Part shown: positions 1 through 8,099 of the stretch, one piece after another | How the letters are laid out: every line of letters starts with the position of its first letter | How positions within the stretch are numbered: the first letter of the stretch is position 1 | NCBI GenBank assembly: GCA_050260375.1 | Contig: JBLNCA010000045.1 | Span: forward strand, 124,001 to 188,000 | Source of the DNA: DTFZ01 sp050260375 | GTDB lineage: Bacteria > Bacillota > Clostridia > Christensenellales > SZUA-584 | Length of the DNA stretch: 64,000 bases | Direction: 5' to 3' | Notes under the pieces: model-generated | Database searches by the model: none | Told to the model about the DNA's origin: nothing | The model's input: the letters and a program-made list of their open reading frames with translations, nothing else | Position numbers and translations under genes: made by a program

Positions 1-5
1 CTAAA

Positions 6-1019
6 ATGCAGCCGGCGGACTGCGTTAAACTGCTTTACCAAAGTGAGTTTGCGGGCGGCCACCTGATAAGCGACAGGGCAAAGAGCCTTGAGCGCTTAAG
101 TGTGGAATACGACGCATTGAGCACGCCTTCCGTGCCGGAGCAGGCGTTCGAGGATATTGGCGGCGGCTTTTTGAGATTGAACTTAAGAGGGCTCAAAAGC
201 CTCGGTATTACCCTTAAAACGGCGAACGGCTTTTTTGTTGAGTCCGCGAGTTCCGCGGCGGGAAACATAACGTCGTTTGAGCGCAAGCTGGGCGTTTTGC
301 TGCAGTGCTGCCGCCAAGGCAAGCTGCCGTTCGCGCCCCGGCAGGTTGAGCGGTATATACAAAGCCTAAAAGATTTGGGCTATCCTCCCGTATCGCACAG
401 CGAAGAGTACCGCGCCGCTTACGCGCCCGCCTACCGCGTTGTTAAGAGCGTATTCCGCGACTTTATAGAAGCGTTCCGCCGCATAGACGGGCTTCTCAAA
501 GAAAAAGATACGGTATGCGTTGCGATAGACGGCAACTCCGGCGCGGGTAAAAGTGCTCTCGCGTCATTGCTTTTTGGCGTGTATGACTGCAACGTGTTTC
601 ATATGGACGATTTTTTCCTGCGGCCCGAGCAGAGGACATATGAACGGCTGCAGCAGCCGGGGGAATACATTGACCACGAACGATTTGCGCAAGAGGTAAT
701 AGCGGGCATAAAAAGCGGCAGGCAATTTGCATACCGCAGATACGATTGCAAAAAACTTTCGCTGGGCGAAGAAATACTCGCCGAGCCGAATAAGCTAAAT
801 ATAATCGAAGGCTCGTACAGCATGCATCCGAAGCTTATCGGGTTTTACGATCTTAAGATATTCATGCAGACAGGCGGGCAGGAGCAGATAAACAGGATAC
901 GCGCTCGCAGCGGCGAAGCGCTGCTCAAACGGTTCATAGACGAATGGATACCGCTTGAGGAAAAGTACTTTGGCAGTTTCGGCGTGAAAGAAAAAAGCGA
1001 TATAGTATTCGGCGCTTAG
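6..1019 (+). CDS. Uridine kinase-like P-loop protein with extra N-terminal domain
   Basis: The C-terminal half (about 165-337) is a nucleoside/uridine-kinase-type P-loop NTPase. Walker A GNSGAGKS lies at residues 176-183 and an acidic MDDFF motif at 200-204, as in uridine and panthothenate-type kinases; the predicted reaction is phosphorylation of a small nucleoside-like substrate in the cytosol. The first ~160 residues form a separate domain (YQSEFAGGHLI near residue 11) that I recall preceding such kinases in other Clostridia but whose role I do not know. Only five bases precede the ATG, no ribosome site is visible and the frame is open to the window edge, so the true start may lie upstream. 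It ends in TAG and a terminator follows at once. Confidence 0.7.
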   Translation: MQPADCVKLLYQSEFAGGHLISDRAKSLERLSVEYDALSTPSVPEQAFEDIGGGFLRLNLRGLKSLGITLKTANGFFVESASSAAGNITSFERKLGVLLQCCRQGKLPFAPRQVERYIQSLKDLGYPPVSHSEEYRAAYAPAYRVVKSVFRDFIEAFRRIDGLLKEKDTVCVAIDGNSGAGKSALASLLFGVYDCNVFHMDDFFLRPEQRTYERLQQPGEYIDHERFAQEVIAGIKSGRQFAYRRYDCKKLSLGEEILAEPNKLNIIEGSYSMHPKLIGFYDLKIFMQTGGQEQINRIRARSGEALLKRFIDEWIPLEEKYFGSFGVKEKSDIVFGA

Positions 1020-1031
1020 GCAGGCGCTTTG

Positions 1032-1058
1032 AGCCGGGAACAGAACCCCGGTTTTTTT
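1032..1058 (+). terminator. Rho-independent terminator
   Basis: A CCGGG/CCCGG stem with a short loop is followed by seven T, 13 bp after the stop of the kinase gene. This supports the TAG at 1017-1019 as a genuine stop. Confidence 0.75.
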
Positions 1059-1136
1059 ATTATTTCCGGGGAATTGAGCAGTATACGGCTGCCTCCAAAT
1101 AACGAAAAAAACCAATAAACTATTAACTATTAAGAC

Positions 1137-1160
1137 AGAGCGGGCGAGCCGCTCTTTTTT
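1137..1160 (+). terminator. Terminator-like hairpin
   Basis: AGAGCGG and CCGCTCT form a 7-bp stem with a 5-base loop followed by six T. It lies 80 bp after the previous terminator with no gene between, so it may be a back-up terminator or end a short unannotated transcript. Confidence 0.6.
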
Positions 1161-1269
1161 GCGTACGCAAAAACTTCGGTCAACAATCTTTTCTTCTTGA
1201 TTCTACGAATTATGCTGAAAAAGCCCTCATATAAATATTTTAACGCTGACTTAAAGAGGGTATCCGGAG

Positions 1270-2169
1270 ATGAAGAGGACCTTGCTTATTATCACGGCCT
1301 TTTTGATAACCGCAGGTTTTGCGATGTATATACTCGGCACAGACGCTTTTTTTAAACGCGAGACTATAGGCCTGCAGTACGATTCAAAAAGCGATACTTC
1401 GGAGTCAATCGAGGATAAGCAAAATATAAATTCTTCATACAGCGCGTTTACGCTTGCCGGCATGCCCGCAGACGCAATACAGGCGCCGAGTTCGACAGAG
1501 CGAATTGAAGAAGACGAATGGAAGCTCGTCTGGGCCGACGAATTCGATAAGCGGAACCTCAACTTAGAGTATTGGACGGAAGTTGACAGAAGGCACTGCT
1601 ACAACAACGAACTGCAGTATTACCTGCCGAAAAACTCGTACATAAAGGACGGCTGCCTGTGCCTTACTGCAATGAAAGAGAAAACAGGCGGAAAGGAATA
1701 TACGTCCGCAATGGTCGATACCGGTTACAAGCTGTCGTTTCGCTACGGCCGTATAGAAGCGCGCATCAGGCTGCCTAAAGGGAAAGGGATTTTTCCGGCT
1801 TTCTGGATACTGACTTACGACGGTGGATACGAGATAGACGTTATGGAGATGATCGGCAGCGAGGACATAATTTACGGCACGAACCATTATGAAAGCAGAG
1901 GAAGCAGAAAAACTTCAGGCAATATCAAAAACGATACGCCCGGCGAGTTTCACACGTATGCGGTTGAATGGGAGAAGGACTGCATCAGGTGGTACATGGA
2001 CGATAAGCTGTATCATACGAGCAAAAAAGGCGTGCCGCAGGACGACATGTATATAGTGCTTAATCTTGCGGTGGGAGGCAACTGGCCGGGAAAACCGGAC
2101 GAAACCACCGAGTTCCCGAGCAGCATGGTGGTGGATTACGTAAGGATATACGATAAACGTAGCGCATGA
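1270..2169 (+). CDS. Secreted/membrane-anchored GH16 beta-glucanase
   Basis: 299 residues. An N-terminal hydrophobic segment (about 5-22) is a signal anchor or signal peptide, followed by a polar linker to about residue 80. The rest is a glycoside hydrolase family 16 jelly-roll domain: the catalytic ExDxxE signature EIDVME is at 188-193, with WADEF, GRIEARIRLPKG and GNWPG around it. GH16 enzymes hydrolyse or transglycosylate beta-1,3/1,4-glucans and some galactans; the exact linkage cannot be read here. A purine-rich AGAGGG/GGAG stretch precedes the ATG. The next gene, a membrane GT2 synthase, starts 12 bp after the stop, so this probably acts on the polymer made by that synthase (trimming, release or remodelling) rather than on food glucan. 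No dockerin or surface-layer domain is present. Confidence 0.85.
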   Translation: MKRTLLIITAFLITAGFAMYILGTDAFFKRETIGLQYDSKSDTSESIEDKQNINSSYSAFTLAGMPADAIQAPSSTERIEEDEWKLVWADEFDKRNLNLEYWTEVDRRHCYNNELQYYLPKNSYIKDGCLCLTAMKEKTGGKEYTSAMVDTGYKLSFRYGRIEARIRLPKGKGIFPAFWILTYDGGYEIDVMEMIGSEDIIYGTNHYESRGSRKTSGNIKNDTPGEFHTYAVEWEKDCIRWYMDDKLYHTSKKGVPQDDMYIVLNLAVGGNWPGKPDETTEFPSSMVVDYVRIYDKRSA

Positions 2170-2181
2170 GGATAAAAGCAT

Positions 2182-3513
2182 ATGATGATATTTATGGAGA
2201 TTCTTATTTTCTTGAGCACCGTATTGCCCTTGTTTCATATTATAAACGCGCTGATATCAAAAAGAAGAAATCCGTATTTGCTGAGCAGGGATAAAAAATT
2301 CAGCATACTGATACCGTGTTATAATGAAGAGTACACCGTCGCGCTTTCGGTAAACGCCCTGCTTAATATGGACTACGACAACTACGAGGCCATATACATA
2401 AACGACGGCTCAAATGACGGCACGCTTCGCGCGCTGAACGGCATGCTGCGGCTGTATATAATGGAAGGCGCAAACGCCGCTCCGGGGCATACTGTGTACC
2501 GCTCTTCTTTGCACCCTAATTTCTTCGTTATAGACAAGCCAAAGGAGGGAAAGAGCGACGCATTAAACGCCGGGCTTGCGCTCGCGGCAAACGAGCTTAT
2601 AGTGACGCTCGACGCGGACAGCGTGCTCGAGAAAAACGCGCTCAGGATCATGGCGGGCACGTTTGAAGACCCGGACGTCGTCGCCGCGGGAGGGTCGGTG
2701 CACATTATACAGGGGTATATCACTCAAGGTTCGAGGCGCGCGGAGGTAAAGCCCTTGCTGATGCTGCAGATACTCGAATACATAAAGGGCTTTTACATAT
2801 ACAAGATGTCGCTTTCCATGCAGCGCGCGGTCACAATCGTTTCTGGCGCTTTTGGCGTGTTCAGAAAGGAGATTCTCATGCTCGCGGGCGGATACCGCAG
2901 GACGCTCGGAGAAGACGTCGATATCACGATACGCATACAGAAGATGATACATAAAACGCGCAAGAAAATACTGTTTATACCGAAAGCGCTCTGTTTTACG
3001 CAGTGCCCCGAAAACTGGCGCGACTTGAAGAACCAGAGGATGCGCTGGCAAAAGGGTTTTATAGACTGCGTTGTCCACCACTGGCGCTTCCTGTTTAAGA
3101 CGTTTCTTTATAAAAGCTTCAGCTTTCACTTCCTTGTGGAAGCTATGGTAGTCGGCCTTAGCTCCTGCCTGCTTACCATATTCACGTATGTGTTTACCGC
3201 CGTGCTTGCTTTCGGGGACGTCAGCATTTTGGGCGTATTTGCGGCCTACTATGCTTTCTGCATTGCGTTCGACATACTTTACTCAATAAGCGCGCTTGCA
3301 GTATCTATGCGCTGCAACCGTTACCCTGAACGCATATTCAGAAAAGTATGGCTGGCGGTAGCGCTCAATATACTGTTCTACAGGTATTTCAACCTTATAA
3401 TGTTTCTTGCAGGCACGCTGTCTTATTTCTGGACGAGAAAAAGCAAGTACGACTGGAACAAGGTGACGAGAGTAAAACGGGACTATTCTCCCGCCGTGCA
3501 GGAGGGCGCGTGA
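2182..3513 (+). CDS. Processive membrane glycosyltransferase family 2
   Basis: 443 residues. A short N-terminal membrane segment (about 5-25) is followed by a GT2 catalytic domain and a C-terminal membrane region (about 315-420). Motifs seen: ILIPCYNEE (42-50), NDGSNDGT, the metal-binding DAD at 144-146, GEDVD at 243-247 and the processive-synthase signature QRMRW at 285-289. These place it with hyaluronan/chitin/poly-GlcNAc/cellulose-type synthases that polymerise sugar from a UDP-sugar while extruding it. The neighbours are a GH16 enzyme upstream and a deacetylase overlapping its stop. The deacetylase suggests an N-acetylhexosamine polymer (PgaC-like), while the GH16 suggests beta-glucan; sequence alone does not decide. 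Confidence 0.85.
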   Translation: MMIFMEILIFLSTVLPLFHIINALISKRRNPYLLSRDKKFSILIPCYNEEYTVALSVNALLNMDYDNYEAIYINDGSNDGTLRALNGMLRLYIMEGANAAPGHTVYRSSLHPNFFVIDKPKEGKSDALNAGLALAANELIVTLDADSVLEKNALRIMAGTFEDPDVVAAGGSVHIIQGYITQGSRRAEVKPLLMLQILEYIKGFYIYKMSLSMQRAVTIVSGAFGVFRKEILMLAGGYRRTLGEDVDITIRIQKMIHKTRKKILFIPKALCFTQCPENWRDLKNQRMRWQKGFIDCVVHHWRFLFKTFLYKSFSFHFLVEAMVVGLSSCLLTIFTYVFTAVLAFGDVSILGVFAAYYAFCIAFDILYSISALAVSMRCNRYPERIFRKVWLAVALNILFYRYFNLIMFLAGTLSYFWTRKSKYDWNKVTRVKRDYSPAVQEGA

Positions 3514-4352
3514 TGGATAAGCACCTTGTAAAGCTTTATATTGTAATACTTGCGTTTCTCGTACTGGCGATACTGCTGACGCCCGTAATAATGGGCAGGA
3601 CGTCGGCACTGGTGGCCGAAGCCGCCACCGCGGTGAAGCTCGCGGATTACAAAGCGGATGAAACAAAAAGCATTGCGCCCGCAGAGGAAAAAGGCAGCGT
3701 GGTGATAATAATGGACGACGGCTTTGAAACGCAGTACACCAGCGGCTATAATGTGCTCAAAAGCAGCGGCTTAAAGGGCGCCGTAGCGGTTATACCCGCG
3801 GCCGTGGGCGAGGCGGGATATATGGATTACCGGCAGCTTGCCGAGCTGTATATGGACGGCTGGGATATGCTGAACCATACGTATAACCATGAAAGCCTTG
3901 TCGAGCTGAGCAAAGAGGAACAGGTATCGCAGATTTTACGGGGCAGGGATTGGCTGCGCAGCCGTCAGCTGTTGAGGGGAAGCGACATACTCGTATATCC
4001 GGGCGGCAGGCACAACGAGCTTACGAAAGAAGCGCTTAAGGAAACGGGCACAGCGGCAGCAAGAAGCCTTAAGAGCGTTTGGACGAGGGAGCTTGACTGT
4101 ACGCTCGAAGACGTGGAGGTCTGCAACGTAATAAGCGGCATGCCTGTTAAAGAAGTTAGAGCGGCCATTGACAAGGCCGCAAACAACAAAAGCGCCGTGT
4201 TGCTCGTGCTGCATAAAATTGAGCCCGTAACGGACGATTCCAAGATGCAGGTAGAAGAATCAACGCTGCAAAGCATCGTCGATTACATAGCAAGTAACAG
4301 CGCCACGCTCAACGTGGTAACGCTTAGCGAACTGCTGCAGATGCGGCAATAA
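3513..4352 (+). CDS. Polysaccharide deacetylase (NodB domain), membrane-anchored
   Basis: I place the start at the ATG that overlaps the TGA of the synthase by one base (GGAGGG eight bases upstream); the longer open frame back to 3348 lies inside the synthase. 279 residues: a membrane anchor at about 8-29, then a NodB-type carbohydrate esterase 4 domain. Visible motifs are MDDGF (67-71, first motif with the catalytic/metal aspartates), the metal-binding HTYNH at 122-126, YPGG at 162-165 and LVLHK near 231. CE4 enzymes remove N- or O-acetyl groups from extracellular polysaccharide or peptidoglycan. Overlap with the GT2 gene implies translational coupling and a role in modifying the exported polymer, as PgaB does for PgaC. 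Confidence 0.83.
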   Translation: MDKHLVKLYIVILAFLVLAILLTPVIMGRTSALVAEAATAVKLADYKADETKSIAPAEEKGSVVIIMDDGFETQYTSGYNVLKSSGLKGAVAVIPAAVGEAGYMDYRQLAELYMDGWDMLNHTYNHESLVELSKEEQVSQILRGRDWLRSRQLLRGSDILVYPGGRHNELTKEALKETGTAAARSLKSVWTRELDCTLEDVEVCNVISGMPVKEVRAAIDKAANNKSAVLLVLHKIEPVTDDSKMQVEESTLQSIVDYIASNSATLNVVTLSELLQMRQ

Positions 4353-4408
4353 ACGGCAATTTATATCATCATATCAATACAAATATCTGGAACCCCCTTA
4401 TTTGTTCA

Positions 4409-4417
4409 TGGTATAAT
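4409..4417 (+). promoter_or_regulatory. Extended -10 promoter for glycerate kinase
   Basis: TGGTATAAT matches an extended -10 (TGnTATAAT) perfectly, 47 bp before the glycerate kinase ATG. No good -35 is seen, which is usual for extended -10 promoters. An identical element precedes the LacI-type gene at 18246. Confidence 0.6.
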
Positions 4418-4463
4418 GTAAACAATGAAATGTTGCTTATTATAACAGCGGGGGTCACCAAAT

Positions 4464-5603
4464 ATGAATATCGTTATAGCCACCGACTCGTTTAAGGGAT
4501 GCTGCACTACACTTGAAGCGGCGGCCGAGTTTAAAAGGGGCATACTTCGGGTTTTTCCAAACGCCTGTATTAATATAATACCGATAGCCGACGGCGGAGA
4601 AGGCACCGTGAGCGCTGTTATGAGCGCGCTGGGCGGAAGCCTTAAGTCGGTGCGGGTAAAAGGCCCACTGGGGGAAGAAACGGAAGCCGTATTTGGAATC
4701 GCACCCGGCGGCCGCGCGGTGCTTGAAATGGCGGCGGCGTCGGGGCTTACGCTCGTCAAGGGCAGAAAGGACCCTATGAGAGCTTCCACATACGGCACGG
4801 GCGAGCTTATTAAAGCGGCGCTTGATTCAGGCTGTACGGATATATACATAGGCATAGGCGGTTCGGCGACAAACGACGGCGGAGCGGGCATGGCCGAGGC
4901 ACTCGGCGTGCGCTTTGTTGACAAAAACGGGCGTCCCGTCCCTCCCGGCGGAGGCAGCCTTCATATAATCGATACGATAGATATCTCCGGCCTCGACAAA
5001 CGCCTTAATAACGCAAGCATTACGGTTATGTCCGACGTAACAAACCCGCTCTGCGGCGAGAACGGCGCGTCGGCAATATACGGGCCTCAAAAGGGAGCTA
5101 CGCCCGAGCAGGTAAAGATTCTTGACAGCAACCTTGAGCACCTCGCGCGCAAGGTCCGCGAACAGCTGCATACGGATTTTGCAAACACTCCGGGCGCGGG
5201 AGCGGCAGGCGGGCTGGGATTCGGGCTGATGGCGTTTACGGGCGCCAAGCTGCGCTCCGGCATAGAAGCGATACTCGACCTTACCGGGTTTGACGCGCTC
5301 GCGCGCGACGCCGACCTGATAATAACGGGCGAAGGCAACCTCGACGCACAGTCCGCAATGGGCAAGGTGCTCTCGGGCGTAGCCCGCAGGGCGAAAGCGT
5401 ACGGCAAGCCGGTAATAGCGATAGCGGGCGGCATAGGCAACGGGGCGGAGCGCATATACGAATACGGCATAGACGCGGCGATAAGCAGCACGTGCAGGCC
5501 GATGACGTTGGAGGAAGCGGTCGCGGCGGCGGGGGAATTGCTTTCCGGCGCTGCCGAGCGCGCGATGCGGCTGGTTAAGACGGGTATGCGGATGAAGGGA
5601 TGA
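4464..5603 (+). CDS. Glycerate kinase (GK2 / GlxK-GarK family)
   Basis: 379 residues, the usual length of the bacterial glycerate kinase 2 family, which phosphorylates D-glycerate with ATP (to 2- or 3-phosphoglycerate depending on subgroup) in the cytosol. The family features are present along the whole chain: ATDSFKG at the N-terminus, ADGGEGT near 43, GIGGSATNDGGAGM near 130, the PQKGAT loop and TGEGNLD near 290. A GCGGGGGT ribosome site precedes the ATG. The gene stands alone between the glycan module and the sigma-factor region with its own promoter, so it probably serves general glycerate/glyoxylate metabolism. Confidence 0.9.
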   Translation: MNIVIATDSFKGCCTTLEAAAEFKRGILRVFPNACINIIPIADGGEGTVSAVMSALGGSLKSVRVKGPLGEETEAVFGIAPGGRAVLEMAAASGLTLVKGRKDPMRASTYGTGELIKAALDSGCTDIYIGIGGSATNDGGAGMAEALGVRFVDKNGRPVPPGGGSLHIIDTIDISGLDKRLNNASITVMSDVTNPLCGENGASAIYGPQKGATPEQVKILDSNLEHLARKVREQLHTDFANTPGAGAAGGLGFGLMAFTGAKLRSGIEAILDLTGFDALARDADLIITGEGNLDAQSAMGKVLSGVARRAKAYGKPVIAIAGGIGNGAERIYEYGIDAAISSTCRPMTLEEAVAAAGELLSGAAERAMRLVKTGMRMKG

Positions 5604-5854
5604 GAATGAGCGCCGCTTTGGGCAAATGTGAGCCCTAAGGGGCCATGCCCGTACCATCATAACCGCTATAACGTTATATATTCAGTTTCAGCCTATCATA
5701 CCCCGATTAAGCATTTTGGCAGCAACGCGGGGCCGCGGCGGGCGTATAAACGTTGCCGCCGCCTGAGTGTGAAGCTTGAGGCGGGCGCAATAAAAATCAG
5801 TATTGAACATTTTTGTTTACGATACGTTTATTAAAACGAAAGGGAAAAAAGCTG
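5604..5854 (+). other. Intergenic region with GC hairpin before the sigma remnant
   Basis: No convincing gene. A GC-rich hairpin (arms 5735-5744 and 5751-5762, one bulge, six-base loop) lacks a T tract. TGAACA at 5804 followed by TTTTT resembles the -35 region of ECF-sigma autoregulated promoters, but the matching -10 is not clear. Confidence 0.3.
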
Positions 5855-6421
5855 TTGCAAGACGAACAAAAGCTGAAAAATTTCCTTTGCACCGGAGATT
5901 ATTCTTCCGTTGAATCGTTGGTTCGCACGCATGAGGACAGCCTTTACGGCCTTTGCCGCTATCTAGCGGGCAACCCTGCCGACGCGGACGACCTGTATCA
6001 GCAGACATGGCTTAAGGCGATACAGAAAGCGCAAACCTACAAGAACAAGTCCTTCCGTAACTGGCTTTACACTATATGCATAAACACTTTCAGGGATCAG
6101 CGGCGCAAGGCAAAGCGGAGGGAAAAGATAGCGGACGATAACATGGACGCGGAAACAAAAGAGTATGCGATAGCTTCCGCGTCGGACGACGTATCAACCG
6201 AAAGCATCGTTATATAGAACTTTGATAAGCAGCGGCTGCTTGATTTGGTCAGCCGTCTGCCCGATAAGCACAGGCTGCCCATAGTATTGCACTATTTCGG
6301 GGATATGAATTACGCAGATTGCGCGAAGGTATTAAATGTTCCTATTGGCACTATCAAATCAAGGCTGAATGCTGCGAAGAAAAAGCTGCATGATGAAATG
6401 GAGAAGAGCCAAATTGATTGA
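5855..6421 (+). pseudogene. ECF RNA polymerase sigma factor interrupted by an in-frame amber codon
   Basis: Reading from the TTG at 5855 (AAAGGGA nine bases upstream) gives 120 codons of sigma-70 region 2 (HEDSLYGLCRYLAGNPADA, DDLYQQTWLKAI, FRNWLYTICINTFRDQRR), then TAG at 6215-6217. The same frame then continues for 67 codons into a complete region 4 (LPDKHRLPIVLHYFGDMNY and an HTH ending GTIKSRLNAAKKKL), stopping at TGA 6419-6421. No other lesion is seen. The stop falls in the linker between the two domains, where homologues usually carry an acidic residue, so a single base change from GAG or AAG would explain it. The partner anti-sigma gene overlaps the 3' end. Read-through cannot be excluded, but a full factor is not encoded as written. 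Confidence 0.8.
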
Positions 6422-7394
6422 TATAGATAAAGCACTTGCCGGCCTGAAAGTTCAAGGGCTGAGGCCGAGCGAAAAATTAAGGCTTGAGACGCGTGAAATA
6501 GTATCGGATGCGGCAAAGCAGCGCGGAGAGCACAAGCTTTCCTCCGGGTTTAAACCTGTATACATCATAGCATCGGCGGTTCTCGCGATATTGCTTTTTG
6601 CCTTGGTATTTACGGCGCTCCCTGCTCAGGCGGCAGGTTATTACACTATAGATATCAACCCGAGCATAAGCGTGGCAGTTGATGCATACGACAACGTGAT
6701 TGAAGTTTCGGCGGAGAACGACGACGCTTCGGCGCTGCTCTCCGGGCTGGACGTTAAGGGACGGCGTTTTGAGGAAGCGCTCGACGCAATAATACGGGCT
6801 GCGGTGAAGCGGCGGTATCTTGCCGGGGGCGGACAGGTGCTGGTAGCGCGTTTCGGGGAGGGCGAAGGCTTATCCCAACAGAAGCTCGATGCCATAGTGG
6901 GCGGGCAGCTGCCGGATGAAAACGTAAGCACGCTGGTGCTCAACGGAGAAAAAGAGCAGTTCGAGAACGCTAAAAAATCCGGCAGGAAGGCCGGAGTGGA
7001 ACTGTTGCTGACCAGAGCCAGGGAAATCGGAATAGAAGAAGATAATTTGGGGGAAGTCATAAGAAAGGTCAAATCCGCCAAACAAAACGAACGCAGGGAA
7101 AAGGAAGAGCCTGAAGAAAAAGTCAAGCAGAACGCGGAGCCGGCTGCAATGCAAGAAAACGGGAGTAACAAAGATAAAAAAGACCACGACAAAGGAAAAA
7201 GCGGCAACCTATCCAAAGAAGACAGAGGAAACGATAAGGAAAACGGCAGGGAAGATAACAACGCTGCCGGGAAAAAGGACAAGGACGAAGGTAAAGGCCC
7301 CAAAGATTCCGGCCATGGAAATAAGGACAAGGACAAGGAAGAAGGCAAGCACGGCCGCGGCGGGGGACGGCAGGATAAGGATAATAAAGACTAG
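6414..7394 (+). CDS. RsgI-like membrane anti-sigma factor
   Basis: I choose the TTG at 6414, with GGAGAAG ten bases upstream and overlapping the sigma stop; ATGs at 6390/6393 are alternatives. 326 residues: a cytosolic N-terminal segment (1-48) expected to bind the sigma factor, one membrane helix (49-69), an extracellular RsgI-type domain (about 75-190; TIDINPSISVAVDAYDNVIE and the following helix with KRRYLAGGGQVLVARF), then a long, highly charged, low-complexity tail rich in Lys, Asp, Gly and Glu. In Clostridia such proteins hold SigI-like or ECF sigmas at the membrane and sense extracellular polymer or stress. The cognate sigma is broken, and this gene also seems to have lost its original 3' end. 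Confidence 0.72.
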   Translation: MIDIDKALAGLKVQGLRPSEKLRLETREIVSDAAKQRGEHKLSSGFKPVYIIASAVLAILLFALVFTALPAQAAGYYTIDINPSISVAVDAYDNVIEVSAENDDASALLSGLDVKGRRFEEALDAIIRAAVKRRYLAGGGQVLVARFGEGEGLSQQKLDAIVGGQLPDENVSTLVLNGEKEQFENAKKSGRKAGVELLLTRAREIGIEEDNLGEVIRKVKSAKQNERREKEEPEEKVKQNAEPAAMQENGSNKDKKDHDKGKSGNLSKEDRGNDKENGREDNNAAGKKDKDEGKGPKDSGHGNKDKDKEEGKHGRGGGRQDKDNKD

Positions 7395-7630
7395 GGCGGC
7401 GGCGAAAACGGAAATAACGACGGCGGAGCCGGCGACAGAGATAAAGACAAGGATAAAGGCAAAGACGATAAGGGCAAGGATAAAGAAATAAAGGCGATAA
7501 AGGAAACGGCAAATATAAGGACAAAGGCAGCAAGCAAAGCAATGCAAAGGGTAAAAGCCCAATTACTGTTGAATTTATGAAGCTTTCAGCCGGTACAATA
7601 TGCAACGCGTACTTAAGCCGGCGTTTATAA
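7395..7630 (+). pseudogene. Detached 3' tail of the RsgI-like gene
   Basis: After the TAG at 7392-7394 the same frame continues the Lys/Asp/Gly repeat pattern (GGGENGNNDGGAGDRDKD...). Near 7485 the pattern moves to another frame (-1), from which a sensible end can be read (DKGNGKYKDKGSKQSNAKGK, then SPITVEFMKLSAG, stop at 7628-7630). A nonsense change plus a one-base deletion in an A-rich stretch explains this best. Confidence 0.55.
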
Positions 7631-7860
7631 TAATTAGGATGGTTTTAAAACATTATTCATAGAAACGGAAGTTAAAAGACTTTTAAAAGTAATTATTCGT
7701 AAAGGGGATTAACAGCAAATATTGCACTCATGCTCACAGTACCAGCGTTCCTTCAGGGGCGCGCCAGGAGTGCCTCCGTTAAAAACACGCCCCGGGGAAC
7801 GGCTGACGCAAAAAACGCAGCGGCAGCAAAAAAAACAAGCTTGAGTTAAGCAAATATTAA

Positions 7861-8087
7861 TTGGCGCAGAAAATGGGCGGGTTGCTGGTGGCGGTTAAGA
7901 ATTTCGATTCATTTATGGGAGATGTCCGGCAGCTCGGCTCATTTTTTGCATTAACAGGCGCTAAAAGCGCTGTAGTTTCGGCAAGGACGCTGTCTCGGAC
8001 AGCAGCGGCAGCGTAAAGGACATAGTCAACAAAAAAGCGATAACCAAAGCAAGTGCAAATCCCAAGCGCGGCGACAGCCTTGAATGA
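7861..8087 (+). pseudogene. Frameshifted remnant of an unknown protein
   Basis: One frame gives QKMGGLLVAVKNFDSFMGD followed by VRQLGSFFALTGAKSAVVSA. Shifting frame near 7983 gives the continuation DAVSDSSGSVKDIVNKKA and a TGA at 8085, directly before a terminator. I do not recognise the family. The preceding stretch 7631-7860 contains nothing I can assign. Confidence 0.35.
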
Positions 8088-8099
8088 GGCGCTTTTTTT
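8064..8099 (+). terminator. Terminator after the remnant
   Basis: AAGCGC and GCGCTT arms separated by a 19-base loop that spans the stop of the remnant, followed by seven T in total. Confidence 0.5.

Noticed and set aside
1270..2169. GH16 as part of a cellulosome
   Set aside because: No dockerin or cohesin sequence in it or its neighbours.
5628..5834. 68-codon ORF between glycerate kinase and the sigma remnant
   Set aside because: No ribosome site, no recognisable sequence and it overlaps a GC hairpin.
6641..7348. Long minus-strand ORF of 235 codons opposite the RsgI-like gene
   Set aside because: Ser/Leu/Pro-rich antisense of the Lys/Asp/Gly repeats; a composition shadow.
6215..7394. Amber codon recoded genome-wide (e.g. 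as Gln or pyrrolysine)
   Set aside because: Several intact genes end in TAG at sensible places, some directly before terminators (1017-1019) or overlapping the next start (38305-38307).
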